Shown here: positions 1 to 11,503 of the stretch, piece after piece
Position numbering within the stretch: the stretch's first letter is position 1
How the letters are laid out: each line of letters starts with the position of its first letter
From: Brachyspira hampsonii 30446
Lineage (GTDB): Bacteria > Spirochaetota > Brachyspiria > Brachyspirales > Brachyspiraceae
DNA length: 64,000 bases
Assembly: GCF_000316195.1 (NCBI RefSeq)
Contig: NZ_JH994110.1
Location: 760,537-824,536, forward strand
Direction: 5' to 3'
Position numbers and translations under genes: made by a program
The notes under the pieces: model-generated
Told to the model about the DNA's origin: nothing
Database searches by the model: none
Seen by the model: only the letters and a program-made list of their open reading frames with translations

Positions 1-371
1 GATGATGGAATCATGGATAGTTTATGCTTTAGAGATTACGGCGAAGCTTATACAACAGATAATAGACTTGTTTCAAAAGTAATTTTATTTATAATTTGTG
101 GGGACTAGCCCCCACACCCCCACTTCTTTTGGTGCCCCAAAGAAGCAAAAGGACTGCATTTTCTAGCTTAAACATACAATTTATACAACATGTAAAACAT
201 TTTATTAAATTATAATTAATATTATTTAATTAAGCATAAAACAATAAACTTATAAAATTATTTGTCAAGTAGTTTTGAAACAAGTCTAATATTGATGAAG
301 ATTTATATAGTTTATATTTAATAGCTGCTGAAGGGGTATTAAAAAAAATAAAAAATATATTAAGATATTAA
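1..371 (+). pseudogene. 3' end of unknown gene, split by a small mobile element
   Basis: An open frame enters from the left edge and runs through 63 (ending YGEAYTTDN). It then meets the inserted element at 64-287 and would stop at 103-105 inside it. If the element and one copy of the 3-bp AAT duplication are removed, the frame continues without a break at 291 (IDEDLYSLYLIAAEG) and ends at TAA 369-371. The clean rejoining shows that the gene was intact before insertion and that only its C-terminus is affected. I do not recognise the family; too little of the protein is in the window. It is followed by a hairpin terminator at 378-416. Confidence 0.7.
64..287 (-). mobile_element. MITE-like element, copy 1 (224 bp)
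   Basis: The element starts AGACTTGTTTCAAAA and ends with the reverse complement TTTTGAAACAAGTCT. It is flanked by AAT at 61-63 and 288-290, a 3-bp target duplication. It has no coding capacity. Inside is a GC-rich hairpin (GTGGGG/CCCCAC, 98-115) next to a C-rich block and a CTTCTTTTGG/CCAAAGAAG palindrome. The TTGTCAAGTAG block lies at the right end here, so this copy is inverted relative to the copies at 8959-9163 and 52890-53151. Its ends and hairpin suggest a non-autonomous element mobilised by a transposase encoded elsewhere; no such gene is in the window. Confidence 0.8.
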
Positions 372-377
372 AAAAAT

Positions 378-416
378 AAAAAGGGCTTTGAAAATCATAT
401 ATTCAAAGCCCTTTTC
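378..416. terminator. Bidirectional terminator
   Basis: The stem AAAAGGGCTTTGAA (379-392) pairs perfectly with TTCAAAGCCCTTTT (402-415) around a short loop. The A/T-rich flanks give a U-run in either direction. It lies between the convergent split gene (+) and the 834-residue gene (-), and probably serves both. Confidence 0.85.
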
Positions 417-431
417 TTTATAGTATGACTT

Positions 432-2936
432 TTACATAATTTTGTAGAAATCTATGTTATGCTGCAATTCATCTGGAAGAGGATTTCCTGATTTTGTGAA
501 TTTGAAGTATCTGTTTTCTAATTCAGTGGCTTTTTTATTTCTTATGTTTTTAAATCTATTTGCTATTTCTGTGTACATAGGCTGTTTTTCAAGTTCTGTT
601 CTTATGCTTTTAGCAAAAGGTACTTGTCTGTATAATATTCCTCTTGCAACCCTGTTAAGTCTCATAATACCTTTACTCTCATATTTTATCCACAAATTAT
701 AATCGGTTACGAATACTTCTCTAAGATTGTTTCTGCATTTTTTAATTTGTACTTTTAATTTTTCTTTAGCTTCATCTGAAAGACCTCTGTTTTTCTTGTA
801 GAACTGAACATAATCACTGTACTCAGAAGTAATAGACATTTGAGTAATATCATTCCAAGCAGGTCCAAGCATAGTTTTACATAATTCCCATCTGAAAGCT
901 CCGATAGTAGGTATTAATAAAGAATCTATATCTTCAGAAGTGAATATTGGAAATAAAAATCTTCCTGTACTATTTTTTTGTCTGCTTGAAAGTTCTTCCC
1001 ACATTATAGCCCTAGAACCAAATGTAGGCATAAGTATTATATTAGGCAAAACTTCCTGCATAACTAATTCTTTTTCTATATTTAGTTCTTTATTCTTATA
1101 CAATACCTCCCTATAGAATGCTGAAAAATCTACATCAGTTATATCTTTTATAGACTTTTCCATAACATCTCTTCTGATTAATGCTCTTTCGAAATCTTTT
1201 GTTATCATATCTTTATGCAGTATAGGGAAGTACACGCTTACTTGTCCGTAACATAATCTATGAGTAGTTTCGATCATATTATCAACTTCATATTCAAGTC
1301 TTTTAGAAGAACTTTCCCAATGATCTTCTAATTCTTTATCATTTATAGTACCTCGTTTTTTTAATTCTCTTAAAGCCTCTCTATAATCCTGACCGAATCC
1401 ATTAACAGAAGGCGGCTCTTCTTTATCATAAATTTTTTGAAGCCATTCGTCTATATAAAATACATTTATTCTTTTAGTTTTACTTTTATCTTTTATTTCA
1501 TAAAGATCCATTATTTGATTAGGAGTAAGCAGCTGATCATCCATGTATCCGAAGTTTAAAAACATTTTTACAAGTTTGCTGTTTTCTCCGTTTATTATTG
1601 CTCTTTTAGAAATTTCTTTATATATTTCAAAGAATACACTTGAAACCCCTCTTCTTATTTTTCTTACATCATCATCTGTACTGAATTTATCTCTTAATTT
1701 TCTAAATGCCTGCAAAGATTTCATGAAGTTTTTAGCTTTAGTTTCATCAATTCCAGACATTTCTATTAATTTCTTAGTAGGATTTTTTACTTCAGCCGGT
1801 AATTCTTCAAAACCAACAGTAACTTTAATACTGTCAATTTCATTACCCATAGATGCATTTTCACCAGGCTGCATTATAGAATTTGCTGATATTCTTCTTA
1901 TTATCGAATCTATCTCATCAATATCTATATTAAGATCATAATCATATTCAGTTTTAATTTTATTATAAATGTCTTTTATAATATTAGACATAAATATTAT
2001 ATATTTAACCCATACTTCATTATCTTTTCCTTGTTTGTCTAAATCAAGAGCAGTTTTAGTATACTCTCCAAATAAAGACTCTTCTTCATTAGAAGATAAA
2101 AAAAGTATGTTCTCTATAGCTTCAACTATTTCTGTTTTTAGCAGAGATGATATTCTTTTTAAATTTTCATATAGCATATGAGAAGCATCTAAACTCATAT
2201 TTTCATCATAAGAAAAAAACTGATTTTTAATTTCTTTAGGCATAGTTAAAAATCTTCTTGCATAATCAATTTCAAATTCTAATTTTTCCGTATTTTCTAT
2301 TAATTGATTTTTATTATGCATATATATTTCAGAATGATCTGCTCTTATGAAATCTATATCAAAAGAAACAGGAAAATTAAAACCAGAGTTTATAGAATCA
2401 TCATAAATTTCTTTATAACTTTTAAAAATTTCTGATTTAATGTTTTTTGATTTATTTTGCTGCAAATTAAAATATATAACAGCAAGATTTGATGATATCA
2501 TTTTTATATCAGAATTTATTTTTTTCATTTTAACATATTCTTCATAGGATTTTAATATCAGATATGCTATAGAATGATACATACTTGTAAGATATGCTTT
2601 ATTAACTTTAAAAAAACTTTTAACATATTCTTGATTTGGAGTTTTTACAGCATATATTTCCGTATCATTTTTTGCTTTAAAAGAAAACATATATTTAGAA
2701 TTTGATTTGTAGCTTCCTATACCAAGCATAATATTTTTGGGTATAGAAAATAATTTGCAGCTGTATCTCATAACTTCATTTTCATCTTCTATACCTAGAA
2801 TCTCTTTTGAAGAAATATAAACATCTATTTCTCCTTTTGTTACTATTGATATGTTTTTTACATTTTCTCCTTCATAAAAAACAATACTTCCAGGGCTTAA
2901 TTTTAAATTTCCATTTTCTTCAATGTTTACACTCAT
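432..2936 (-). CDS. Large protein with N-terminal cyclic-nucleotide-binding-type domain
   Basis: Protein of 834 residues. Residues of about 10-130 have the CRP-type beta-barrel pattern, including GSIVFYEGENVKNISIV followed by KGEIDVYI. The family normally binds cAMP or cGMP, but I cannot see enough of the phosphate-binding cassette to say that it binds nucleotide. The remaining roughly 690 residues are rich in charged helices, with no motif I recognise, no signal peptide and no membrane segments, so it is probably cytoplasmic. It is a single-gene unit ending at the 378-416 terminator and is divergent from the rRNA genes. Family placement is moderate; function is unknown. Confidence 0.8.
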   Translation of the reverse strand: MSVNIEENGNLKLSPGSIVFYEGENVKNISIVTKGEIDVYISSKEILGIEDENEVMRYSCKLFSIPKNIMLGIGSYKSNSKYMFSFKAKNDTEIYAVKTPNQEYVKSFFKVNKAYLTSMYHSIAYLILKSYEEYVKMKKINSDIKMISSNLAVIYFNLQQNKSKNIKSEIFKSYKEIYDDSINSGFNFPVSFDIDFIRADHSEIYMHNKNQLIENTEKLEFEIDYARRFLTMPKEIKNQFFSYDENMSLDASHMLYENLKRISSLLKTEIVEAIENILFLSSNEEESLFGEYTKTALDLDKQGKDNEVWVKYIIFMSNIIKDIYNKIKTEYDYDLNIDIDEIDSIIRRISANSIMQPGENASMGNEIDSIKVTVGFEELPAEVKNPTKKLIEMSGIDETKAKNFMKSLQAFRKLRDKFSTDDDVRKIRRGVSSVFFEIYKEISKRAIINGENSKLVKMFLNFGYMDDQLLTPNQIMDLYEIKDKSKTKRINVFYIDEWLQKIYDKEEPPSVNGFGQDYREALRELKKRGTINDKELEDHWESSSKRLEYEVDNMIETTHRLCYGQVSVYFPILHKDMITKDFERALIRRDVMEKSIKDITDVDFSAFYREVLYKNKELNIEKELVMQEVLPNIILMPTFGSRAIMWEELSSRQKNSTGRFLFPIFTSEDIDSLLIPTIGAFRWELCKTMLGPAWNDITQMSITSEYSDYVQFYKKNRGLSDEAKEKLKVQIKKCRNNLREVFVTDYNLWIKYESKGIMRLNRVARGILYRQVPFAKSIRTELEKQPMYTEIANRFKNIRNKKATELENRYFKFTKSGNPLPDELQHNIDFYKIM

Positions 2937-3214
2937 AATAATAACTCTCTTTTCAAATGTTTATTATACTTATTCGAAAAATTATATATTATTTTTTTAA
3001 AATATGCTAGTTTTTTATATTTTTAATATTAAAATTCCAAATTTCATTGAAAAATTCAAAGAAATTTATGAATTTAGCTAAAAATTAGGGTATCAAAAAT
3101 CGTTTTTCTAAGTTTTAATTTTCCACATTCTTAATTTTTGTATAAAATGTATTATATTTAATATTTATTTTAGTTTATATATCGATTTTAGGTCAAAACA
3201 GGCTTTTCAGGCTA

Positions 3215-3242
3215 TTGCGTTTTTTTAATCGTATGCTATAAT
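3215..3242 (+). promoter_or_regulatory. rRNA promoter
   Basis: TTGCGT (3215-3220) and TATAAT (3237-3242) are separated by 16 bp, and the upstream DNA is very AT-rich, as expected for an UP element. Transcription should start near 3249, about 320 nt before mature 23S. The rest of the 2937-3214 intergenic stretch shows no gene. Confidence 0.7.
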
Positions 3243-3315
3243 AATAAAACAGTTGATGAGAAACAAAAAACAAAACGAAAGAAACGAAACATCAACTGAA
3301 AAATGAAAAACTTAA

Positions 3316-3346
3316 AGTTCTTTGACAGATATATGAGAGCGTAGAT
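3316..3346 (+). other. 5' arm of 23S precursor processing stem
   Basis: This 31-nt stretch is complementary, with few mismatches, to 6617-6649 beyond the 3' end of 23S. The core GAGCGTAGAT pairs with ATCTACGCTC and AGATATAT with ATATATCT. Such stems are the usual RNase III sites that release pre-23S RNA. Confidence 0.75.
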
Positions 3347-3570
3347 TTTTAGAAAGTTTTTTCCAACATAAACGGAAAATCAGCTATTATAAAAATCTTC
3401 ACTAGATAAAGAAAACACAATTAGATTGTGTGTCTTAGAGTAGAAACAATTAAGCGGAGCGTTACTAAAGAATTAGATAAGAAACAGCTTTAATTAGCTA
3501 AAAGTCTCATTCAATTTGATATATTAGCTTTACTTTTATATTAGAAATAATAGAGAAGAAAAGGGTAATA

Positions 3571-6560
<2,990 letters not shown>

Positions 6561-6616
6561 TATTATCGTTTTCTTCTTATAACTAGGGAAATCATAATAA
6601 AAGAGTAGAATGAGAC

Positions 6617-6649
6617 ATCTACGCTCTTATATATCTGACAAAGATACTT
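6617..6649 (+). other. 3' arm of 23S precursor processing stem
   Basis: Complement of 3316-3346; together they enclose the whole 23S gene. See the 5' arm. Confidence 0.75.
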
Positions 6650-6681
6650 AAAACTTTGTTCTTTTAATTTGCTAATATTAT

Positions 6682-6798
6682 TTCGGTGACCATAGAGAAA
6701 GTGATACACCCGTTCCCATTCCGAACACGGCAGTTAAGCCTTTCATCGTCAATGGTACTGTAAGGGTAGCTTTACGGGAGAGTAGAACGTTGCCGGGT
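6682..6798 (+). rRNA. 5S ribosomal RNA
   Basis: About 117 nt with the 5S hallmarks CACCCGTTCCCATTCCGAAC and GGAGAGTAGAACGTTGCC. The terminal helix pairs TTCGGTGAC with GTTGCCGGG. It lies 120 nt after 23S and is followed directly by a strong terminator, so 23S and 5S form one transcript. Confidence 0.95.
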
Positions 6799-6814
6799 AT
6801 ATATTATATATTTT

Positions 6815-6848
6815 ATCCCAATAGATTTTTTCTGTTGGGATTTTTTTA
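6815..6848 (+). terminator. rRNA operon terminator
   Basis: ATCCCAATAG (6815-6824) pairs with CTGTTGGGAT (6832-6841), with one G-U pair, followed by a run of T residues. Confidence 0.9.
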
Positions 6849-6878
6849 TTTAATTTATTAATAAATAATGAGTAAATT

Positions 6879-7109
6879 ATGAATAATAAACAAAGAATTA
6901 TAAAAACTATTAAAATTGTAGCTTATTTATTTTCTTATATGATGGTTACTGTAGTTGCTTTTAATTATGGTTATATGTATTATGCTGTTAAATTTGATGG
7001 GGCTTCTGCTCCTCCTAATGTTTCTTTTATTTTTGCTATTCCTTTCATTGCTGCTATATTGGTATGTATTATTATAATTAGAATAATTAAAAAGGGAATG
7101 AAAGATTAG
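6879..7109 (+). CDS. Small membrane protein
   Basis: Protein of 76 residues with two hydrophobic segments (about 10-30 and 47-68) and a positively charged C-terminus (RIIKKGMKD), which predicts a hairpin inner-membrane protein. No family recognised. It is the first gene after the rRNA terminator and heads a short run of membrane-protein genes. Codon use matches the neighbours, which supports a real gene, but the ribosome-binding site is weak. Confidence 0.6.
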   Translation: MNNKQRIIKTIKIVAYLFSYMMVTVVAFNYGYMYYAVKFDGASAPPNVSFIFAIPFIAAILVCIIIIRIIKKGMKD

Positions 7110-7119
7110 TATTATATGA

Positions 7120-7157
7120 TATAATAAATTACTAAATAAAAATAATTTTGGAGATTT
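7120..7157 (+). repeat. Duplicated promoter/leader segment, copy 1
   Basis: A 38-bp segment starting TATAATAAATTACTAAAT and ending in the GGAG ribosome-binding site of the 92-residue gene. It matches 7563-7600 at all but three positions. TATAAT is a plausible -10 hexamer. Confidence 0.65.
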
Positions 7158-7164
7158 GTGAATA

Positions 7165-7443
7165 ATGGAGAAAGAAAATAAAAAGAAAAAGATTATGCTT
7201 ATTTCTGGTTCTATATTTAGTATTATAATTGTTATACCGCTTACTTTAGCTATTTATAATCTTAAATTAGAAAATGCTTCTTATCTTCCAAATACTTTTT
7301 CAAAATATGCTGTATCTTTTTTAATAGCGTTTATAATCATTCACCTAATATCAGTAATTTTTAATAAGATTATATTACTTGTTTTAACTTTAATTGCTGC
7401 AATTCTTATAAAGAAAATAATAAAATATGAGGAAGATGAATAA
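7165..7443 (+). CDS. Small membrane protein
   Basis: Protein of 92 residues: a lysine-rich N-terminus, a membrane segment at about 10-30 and two closely spaced hydrophobic stretches at about 48-85, ending in an acidic tail. No family recognised. The ribosome-binding site TTTTGGAG lies in a leader almost identical to that of the Bax-inhibitor-like gene at 7607, which suggests shared expression signals. It resembles the preceding 76-residue gene only in general character. Confidence 0.6.
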   Translation: MEKENKKKKIMLISGSIFSIIIVIPLTLAIYNLKLENASYLPNTFSKYAVSFLIAFIIIHLISVIFNKIILLVLTLIAAILIKKIIKYEEDE

Positions 7444-7562
7444 ATTTAATTTTTCTTATAAGAATTATTTATATATTATATTTTTATCATAAATATTAAA
7501 AAATATTACTTTATTTAAATTAATCAGTTATACTTTACACTAGTATTTTATTAAACTTATTG

Positions 7563-7600
7563 TATAATAAATTACTAAATGAAAAGAATTTTGGAGGTTT
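7563..7600 (+). repeat. Duplicated promoter/leader segment, copy 2
   Basis: Second copy of the 38-bp leader (see 7120-7157), here ending in TTTTGGAGG just upstream of the ATG at 7607. It carries TATAAT at 7563-7568. Confidence 0.65.
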
Positions 7601-7606
7601 TTAATT

Positions 7607-8341
7607 ATGGCAAATCCAGTATTATCAGATAAGGCATTTAATTATGCATCAAGTTATGAAAATGAAAATACAATGACACTTAATGGGGCAATTAACAAAT
7701 CAATAATACTTACATTGATATTAATGCTTTCAGCTATGGTAAGTGTATTCTTTGTTTTGGCAAGCAGACCAGATATGATTTATCCTGCTGCTTTGGGTTC
7801 TTCTATAGCTGCTTTTGTTCTAGCTTTGATAATGACTTTCAAAAAAGAATTATCTAAAGTTTTTTCTATACTTTATGCTATACTTGAAGGTGTTGCTATC
7901 GGGGCTGTTTCTTATGTATTTAATGCTGCTTATGATGGTATAGTTGTTCAGGCAGTATTTCTTACATTCTTAGATTTATTTATAATGTTAGTTTTATACA
8001 GATTTAGAATAATAAGAGTAACAGAAAAATTGAGAAGCGTAATTATGGTATCTACTTTGTGTATAGGTATTGTATATTTAGCTAATTTTATAATGTCATT
8101 TTTTGGTGCTAGAATACCTTTCTTATATGGTTCAAGTCCTTTAAGTATTGGAATAAGTATTGTAATAGTTCTTATTGCTTCTTTCAATCTTCTTTTGGAT
8201 TTTGATTTTATGGAGAAAGGAGAGCAGTATAATATGCCTAAATATTTTGAATGGTATGCTGCTTTCGGACTTCTTGTTACTTTGGTGTGGCTTTATTTAG
8301 AGATATTAAAACTTTTAGCTAAAACTAGAAGCAGAGATTAA
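7607..8341 (+). CDS. Bax inhibitor-1/YccA-like membrane protein
   Basis: Protein of 244 residues with seven hydrophobic segments. The pattern is typical of the bacterial BI-1/YccA-like family: a short soluble N-terminus, TM helices from about residue 30, the YAILEGVAIGAVSYVF segment, and a C-terminal pair containing NLLLDFDFMEKG and WYAAFGLLVTLVWLYLEIL. Members are inner-membrane proteins linked to membrane protein turnover or calcium leak; the exact role is not known. A good ribosome-binding site (GGAGG, 10 nt) supports the start. A strong terminator follows at 8366. Confidence 0.88.
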   Translation: MANPVLSDKAFNYASSYENENTMTLNGAINKSIILTLILMLSAMVSVFFVLASRPDMIYPAALGSSIAAFVLALIMTFKKELSKVFSILYAILEGVAIGAVSYVFNAAYDGIVVQAVFLTFLDLFIMLVLYRFRIIRVTEKLRSVIMVSTLCIGIVYLANFIMSFFGARIPFLYGSSPLSIGISIVIVLIASFNLLLDFDFMEKGEQYNMPKYFEWYAAFGLLVTLVWLYLEILKLLAKTRSRD

Positions 8342-8365
8342 AGATTATATAATTTGAATTAAAGA

Positions 8366-8397
8366 GCATGCATATTAATTTATGCATGCATTTTTAT
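8366..8397 (+). terminator. Terminator
   Basis: GCATGCATA (8366-8374) pairs perfectly with TATGCATGC (8381-8389), followed by ATTTTTATTT. It ends the Bax-inhibitor-like transcript. Confidence 0.85.
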
Positions 8398-8958
8398 TTG
8401 CATTAGAGTTTTAATTTATGAATTATATTTTTTATATATTTTAAATGTGTATATAATAAAATAATTTTTTATTAGGTTATAATTTTTTCAAACGCTTCAA
8501 AGACTTGTTATTGGAATGGATATTTTTCCTAAAATAGTATGAAACGACACTAATATTCAAAAATTTTAATTGCTTATTTTTTATAAAAAATATTAATAAA
8601 AATAAATGTATAAATGCTTGGCAAAGTTTTTTATTTAATGAATATTTTATCAACTTTTCCCATGGCAAAAGTTGCAAAAGCACGCACTATTTTTATATTA
8701 AAGTTTAATCTTATTATAAATAAACAAATAATTGTTTTATGCGGCATTATCTTTAACTTATTCATTTTAGTTTTAGAGATTGATTTTCAAAACGCTTTAA
8801 ATCATTGTTATTGTAGAGATGAATATTAAATAATATTGAAGTTATAAATCTAGCTAATGAACTTTTTTTAATGAATATTTTATCAGTTTTTATTTATCTG
8901 TTTTTTGTGAGTTTACTTAAAGATTCAAAAAGATTTGGGAGTATATAAATATTTTATT
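8398..8958. other. Non-coding stretch with degenerate direct repeats
   Basis: No credible gene. Two decayed repeat units are visible: TTTCAAACGCTTCAAAGAC with TTGTTATTG (about 8487-8515) recurs as TTTCAAAACGCTTTAAATC with TTGTTATTG (about 8784-8813), and AATGAATATTTTATCA occurs at 8638 and 8873. An 8-bp hairpin, CAACTTTT/AAAAGTTG, sits at 8651-8674. The open frames here have no ribosome-binding site and no protein-like composition. Confidence 0.45.
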
Positions 8959-9163
8959 AGACTTGTTTCAAAACTACTTGACAAGATCGTATATGAAAAT
9001 TTCATCATTTTATAATTTACAAAATAATGTTTCACATATTTTATAAATTGTTATTTTAGTATATAAATATGCAGTCCTTTTGCTTCTTTGGGTCACCAAA
9101 AGAAGTGGGGGTGTGGGGGCTAGTCCCCACAAAATTATAAAAAATTAGTTTTGAAACAAGTCT
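8959..9163 (+). mobile_element. MITE-like element, copy 2 (205 bp)
   Basis: It begins AGACTTGTTTCAAAACTA and ends TAGTTTTGAAACAAGTCT, an 18-bp perfect terminal inverted repeat. ATT is duplicated at 8956-8958 and 9164-9166. The interior carries CTTCTTTGGGT/ACCAAAAGAAG and GTGGGG...CCCCAC motifs, opposite in orientation to copy 1. It is non-coding and inserted in a gene-free stretch. Confidence 0.85.
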
Positions 9164-9166
9164 ATT

Positions 9167-9511
9167 ATATATAACGCACGGTTAATTAAATCTTATAAAT
9201 GATTAAAATTATTATTGAAAATTAGTTTATATTATTAATTTTATTCTGCGTGCGGTAATATGTATAATAAATTAAAAAAATCTAGGGTGGGAGCTGTAAC
9301 AACAGTTTAAGCTTAAAAATAAAAGCAATACAAAAATGATATATAAGATAAAAAATATAAAGGGTGGGAAAATGTAATTGAATTTTAAAATCTTTATTAC
9401 ATACAAGCCATTTAAATGGTGGTACAATTTCTAGTTTTATATTAACAAAAATCAAAATTCATATTTAATCTATAAGTAAAAATTTGGGAATATGTTATTA
9501 AAACCTATAAT
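9167..9511. other. Intergenic stretch, no gene seen
   Basis: AT-rich. It contains a loose inverted pair (ACGCACGG near 9173 and CTGCGTGCGG near 9247) and two AGGGTGGGA motifs (near 9284 and 9360). These may be remnants of a lost gene; nothing can be assigned. Confidence 0.3.
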
Positions 9512-9553
9512 AAAAAAGACAGCTTCTTAAAACTTTAAGAAACCGTCTTTTTT
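9512..9553 (-). terminator. Terminator
   Basis: AAAAAAGAC...TTCTTAAA pairs with TTTAAGAA...GTCTTTTTT. It is placed just downstream of the symporter gene on the minus strand. Confidence 0.75.
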
Positions 9554-9592
9554 ATATTATCTCATTCTAATTTAATAAATAATTAAATAAAA

Positions 9593-10786
9593 TCAAGCTG
9601 CATCTTTTTTTATTCTAGTTTGATAGAACCAATCAACAAATACTGCTATAGCATTATCACCAGATACATTAGCAGCAGTACCGAATGAGTCTTGAGTTAA
9701 ATATAATGCTATCATTAAACCCTGTAATTCTTCTCCTGTTATTCCAATCATATAGAAGAAAGGCAAAGCACTCATAACAGCACCTCCAGGAGCACCAGGG
9801 GCAGCAACCATAGCTATACCTAACATAAGTATAAAAGGAAGTATTGAACCATAAGTAGGATTTTGTCCTAAAATTAATATAACAGCAGTAGAACAGCAAG
9901 TTAATGTAATCATAGAACCTGCCAAGTGTATAGTAGCACAAAGAGGTATTACAAATTTTCTTATTTGTTCGGATACTCCGTTTCTCTCTGCGGCTATTAA
10001 GCTTACAGGTATAGTTGCTGCACTGCTTTGAGTACCTATAGCTGTAAAGTAAGGAGGTATTTGATTTTTAATAAGCATTATAGGTGATTTCTTTCCTATA
10101 GCACCAGAAATTATAAACAAAGCTGTTATATAAAGTATATGAAGAATAATAACAACAACAAATACTTTAGCAAATATTACTATAATATGCTGTATGCTTC
10201 CTGCATAAGCCAAATTAGCAAATGTACCCAAAATATGAAGAGGAAGTATAGGAATAATGATATTTTTTAATATAGTTTGTATAACCTCTTCAGAATCTTT
10301 TACTATAGAAAATAATTCTGCTCCCTGTCCTTTAGGTCTTAATAAAGTAATTCCTATACCTAATATAAAAGCAAATATTACAGCTGATGTAACATCAAAT
10401 AGAGGCTTCAAAGGTATTGTAAAATAGCTTTCCAAACCAGATTCTAACTTTATATTGCTTAAAGTGGCTGAGCCTAAAAGTGTAGGGAAAAGATTAGAAG
10501 CTACAAAGAATGCTATACTTCCTGCCACCAATGTAGAAGCATAAGATATAATAACTGTAATGCCTATTAATTTAGGTGCTCCTTCTGTTAAATTAGCAAT
10601 ACCATAGCCTATAAATGTTACTACCATCAAAGGTATAATAAAATTTAAAAATAAACTGAATATTGCACTTATAGTTACAAATATTCTAACTATAGGTGCC
10701 GGAAGAAACATACCTACTAATATACCTAAAATTATACCTATTATAATTCTAGGTAATAGACCTATTTTTTTCATTTTTTTCTCCAT
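9593..10786 (-). CDS. DAACS-family (dicarboxylate/amino acid:cation) symporter
   Basis: Protein of 397 residues with the multi-pass pattern of sodium:dicarboxylate symporters. The serine-rich re-entrant loop is TQSSAATIPVSL. The transport core shows ATIHLAGSMITL, the glycine/proline loop APGAPGGAVMSALPF, and QDSFGTAANVSGDNAIAVF. The family moves Glu, Asp, dicarboxylates, Ser or Thr with Na+ or H+. The glutamate-transporter NMDGT motif is replaced by HLAGS, so substrate and cation coupling may differ from glutamate carriers. It is a single-gene unit with its own terminator, divergent from ispF. The TTTTTCTCC region before the ATG serves as ribosome-binding site on the minus strand. Confidence 0.92.
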   Translation of the reverse strand: MEKKMKKIGLLPRIIIGIILGILVGMFLPAPIVRIFVTISAIFSLFLNFIIPLMVVTFIGYGIANLTEGAPKLIGITVIISYASTLVAGSIAFFVASNLFPTLLGSATLSNIKLESGLESYFTIPLKPLFDVTSAVIFAFILGIGITLLRPKGQGAELFSIVKDSEEVIQTILKNIIIPILPLHILGTFANLAYAGSIQHIIVIFAKVFVVVIILHILYITALFIISGAIGKKSPIMLIKNQIPPYFTAIGTQSSAATIPVSLIAAERNGVSEQIRKFVIPLCATIHLAGSMITLTCCSTAVILILGQNPTYGSILPFILMLGIAMVAAPGAPGGAVMSALPFFYMIGITGEELQGLMIALYLTQDSFGTAANVSGDNAIAVFVDWFYQTRIKKDAA

Positions 10787-10951
10787 TTTGTTTTATATAA
10801 TTTTTATTATTATATATAGTATTATATAAATTTTTTTTATGCATTCAACTAGTATATGTAAATTTTAGTTTTTTTTATTTTTAGTATAAAGTTAGTATCT
10901 ATTTTATTATACAAATAATACTTTGTTATTTATTTTAGAATATAAAATAAT

Positions 10952-10979
10952 TTGACAAATTAATCTATTTTAGTATAAT
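10952..10979 (+). promoter_or_regulatory. Promoter for ispF operon
   Basis: Consensus hexamers TTGACA (10952-10957) and TATAAT (10974-10979), 16 bp apart. Predicted start near 10986, about 24 nt before the ispF ATG. Confidence 0.85.
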
Positions 10980-11009
10980 TTAAGCACTTATAATCAAGGA
11001 TATTAGTAA

Positions 11010-11486
11010 ATGAGAATAGGCTATGGATACGATTCACATGTATTTGCTGATAATCGTAAATTGATATTATCTGGAATAGAGATTCCCTATGAGTTAGGAT
11101 TAAAAGGTCATTCAGATGCTGATGCGGTTATTCATGCTTTAATAGACTCCATATTAGGGGCTTTGGCGTTGGGGGATATAGGAAGTCATTTTCCTGATAA
11201 TGATGAACAATATAAAGATATTTCTTCTATAGTTCTATTAGAAAAAACAGTTTTAATCATGCAGGAAAAAAACTATGAAATATCAAATACTGATATCACG
11301 ATTATATTAGAAAAACCAAAATTAAGAAAATATATAGACACTATGAGAGAAAATCTATCCAAAATTCTTAAAACTGATATAGAAAATATTTCAATAAAAG
11401 CTAAAACTAATGAAAAAATGGATTCTATAGGCAGAGGAGAAGGCATAGCAGTTCATTGTGTATCTTTACTTAAAAAAACAAAATAA
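11010..11486 (+). CDS. ispF: 2-C-methyl-D-erythritol 2,4-cyclodiphosphate synthase
   Basis: Protein of 158 residues, normal for IspF. It cyclises CDP-ME-2-phosphate in the MEP isoprenoid pathway. The zinc ligands are visible as D8 and H10 (GYDSH) and H42 (VIHALID); LGALALGDIGSHFPD follows. The C-terminus has the conserved KAKTNEKMDSIGRGEGIA block. AAGGA lies at 10997 and a consensus promoter just upstream. It is followed after 17 nt by a squalene-synthase-like gene, which also consumes isoprenoid precursors. Confidence 0.97.
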   Translation: MRIGYGYDSHVFADNRKLILSGIEIPYELGLKGHSDADAVIHALIDSILGALALGDIGSHFPDNDEQYKDISSIVLLEKTVLIMQEKNYEISNTDITIILEKPKLRKYIDTMRENLSKILKTDIENISIKAKTNEKMDSIGRGEGIAVHCVSLLKKTK

Positions 11487-11503
11487 AAATTTAGGAAATC
11501 TAT

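Noticed and set aside
8477-8829. Two overlapping frames of about 70 residues
   Set aside because: No ribosome-binding sites and low-complexity composition, lying on degenerate repeats.
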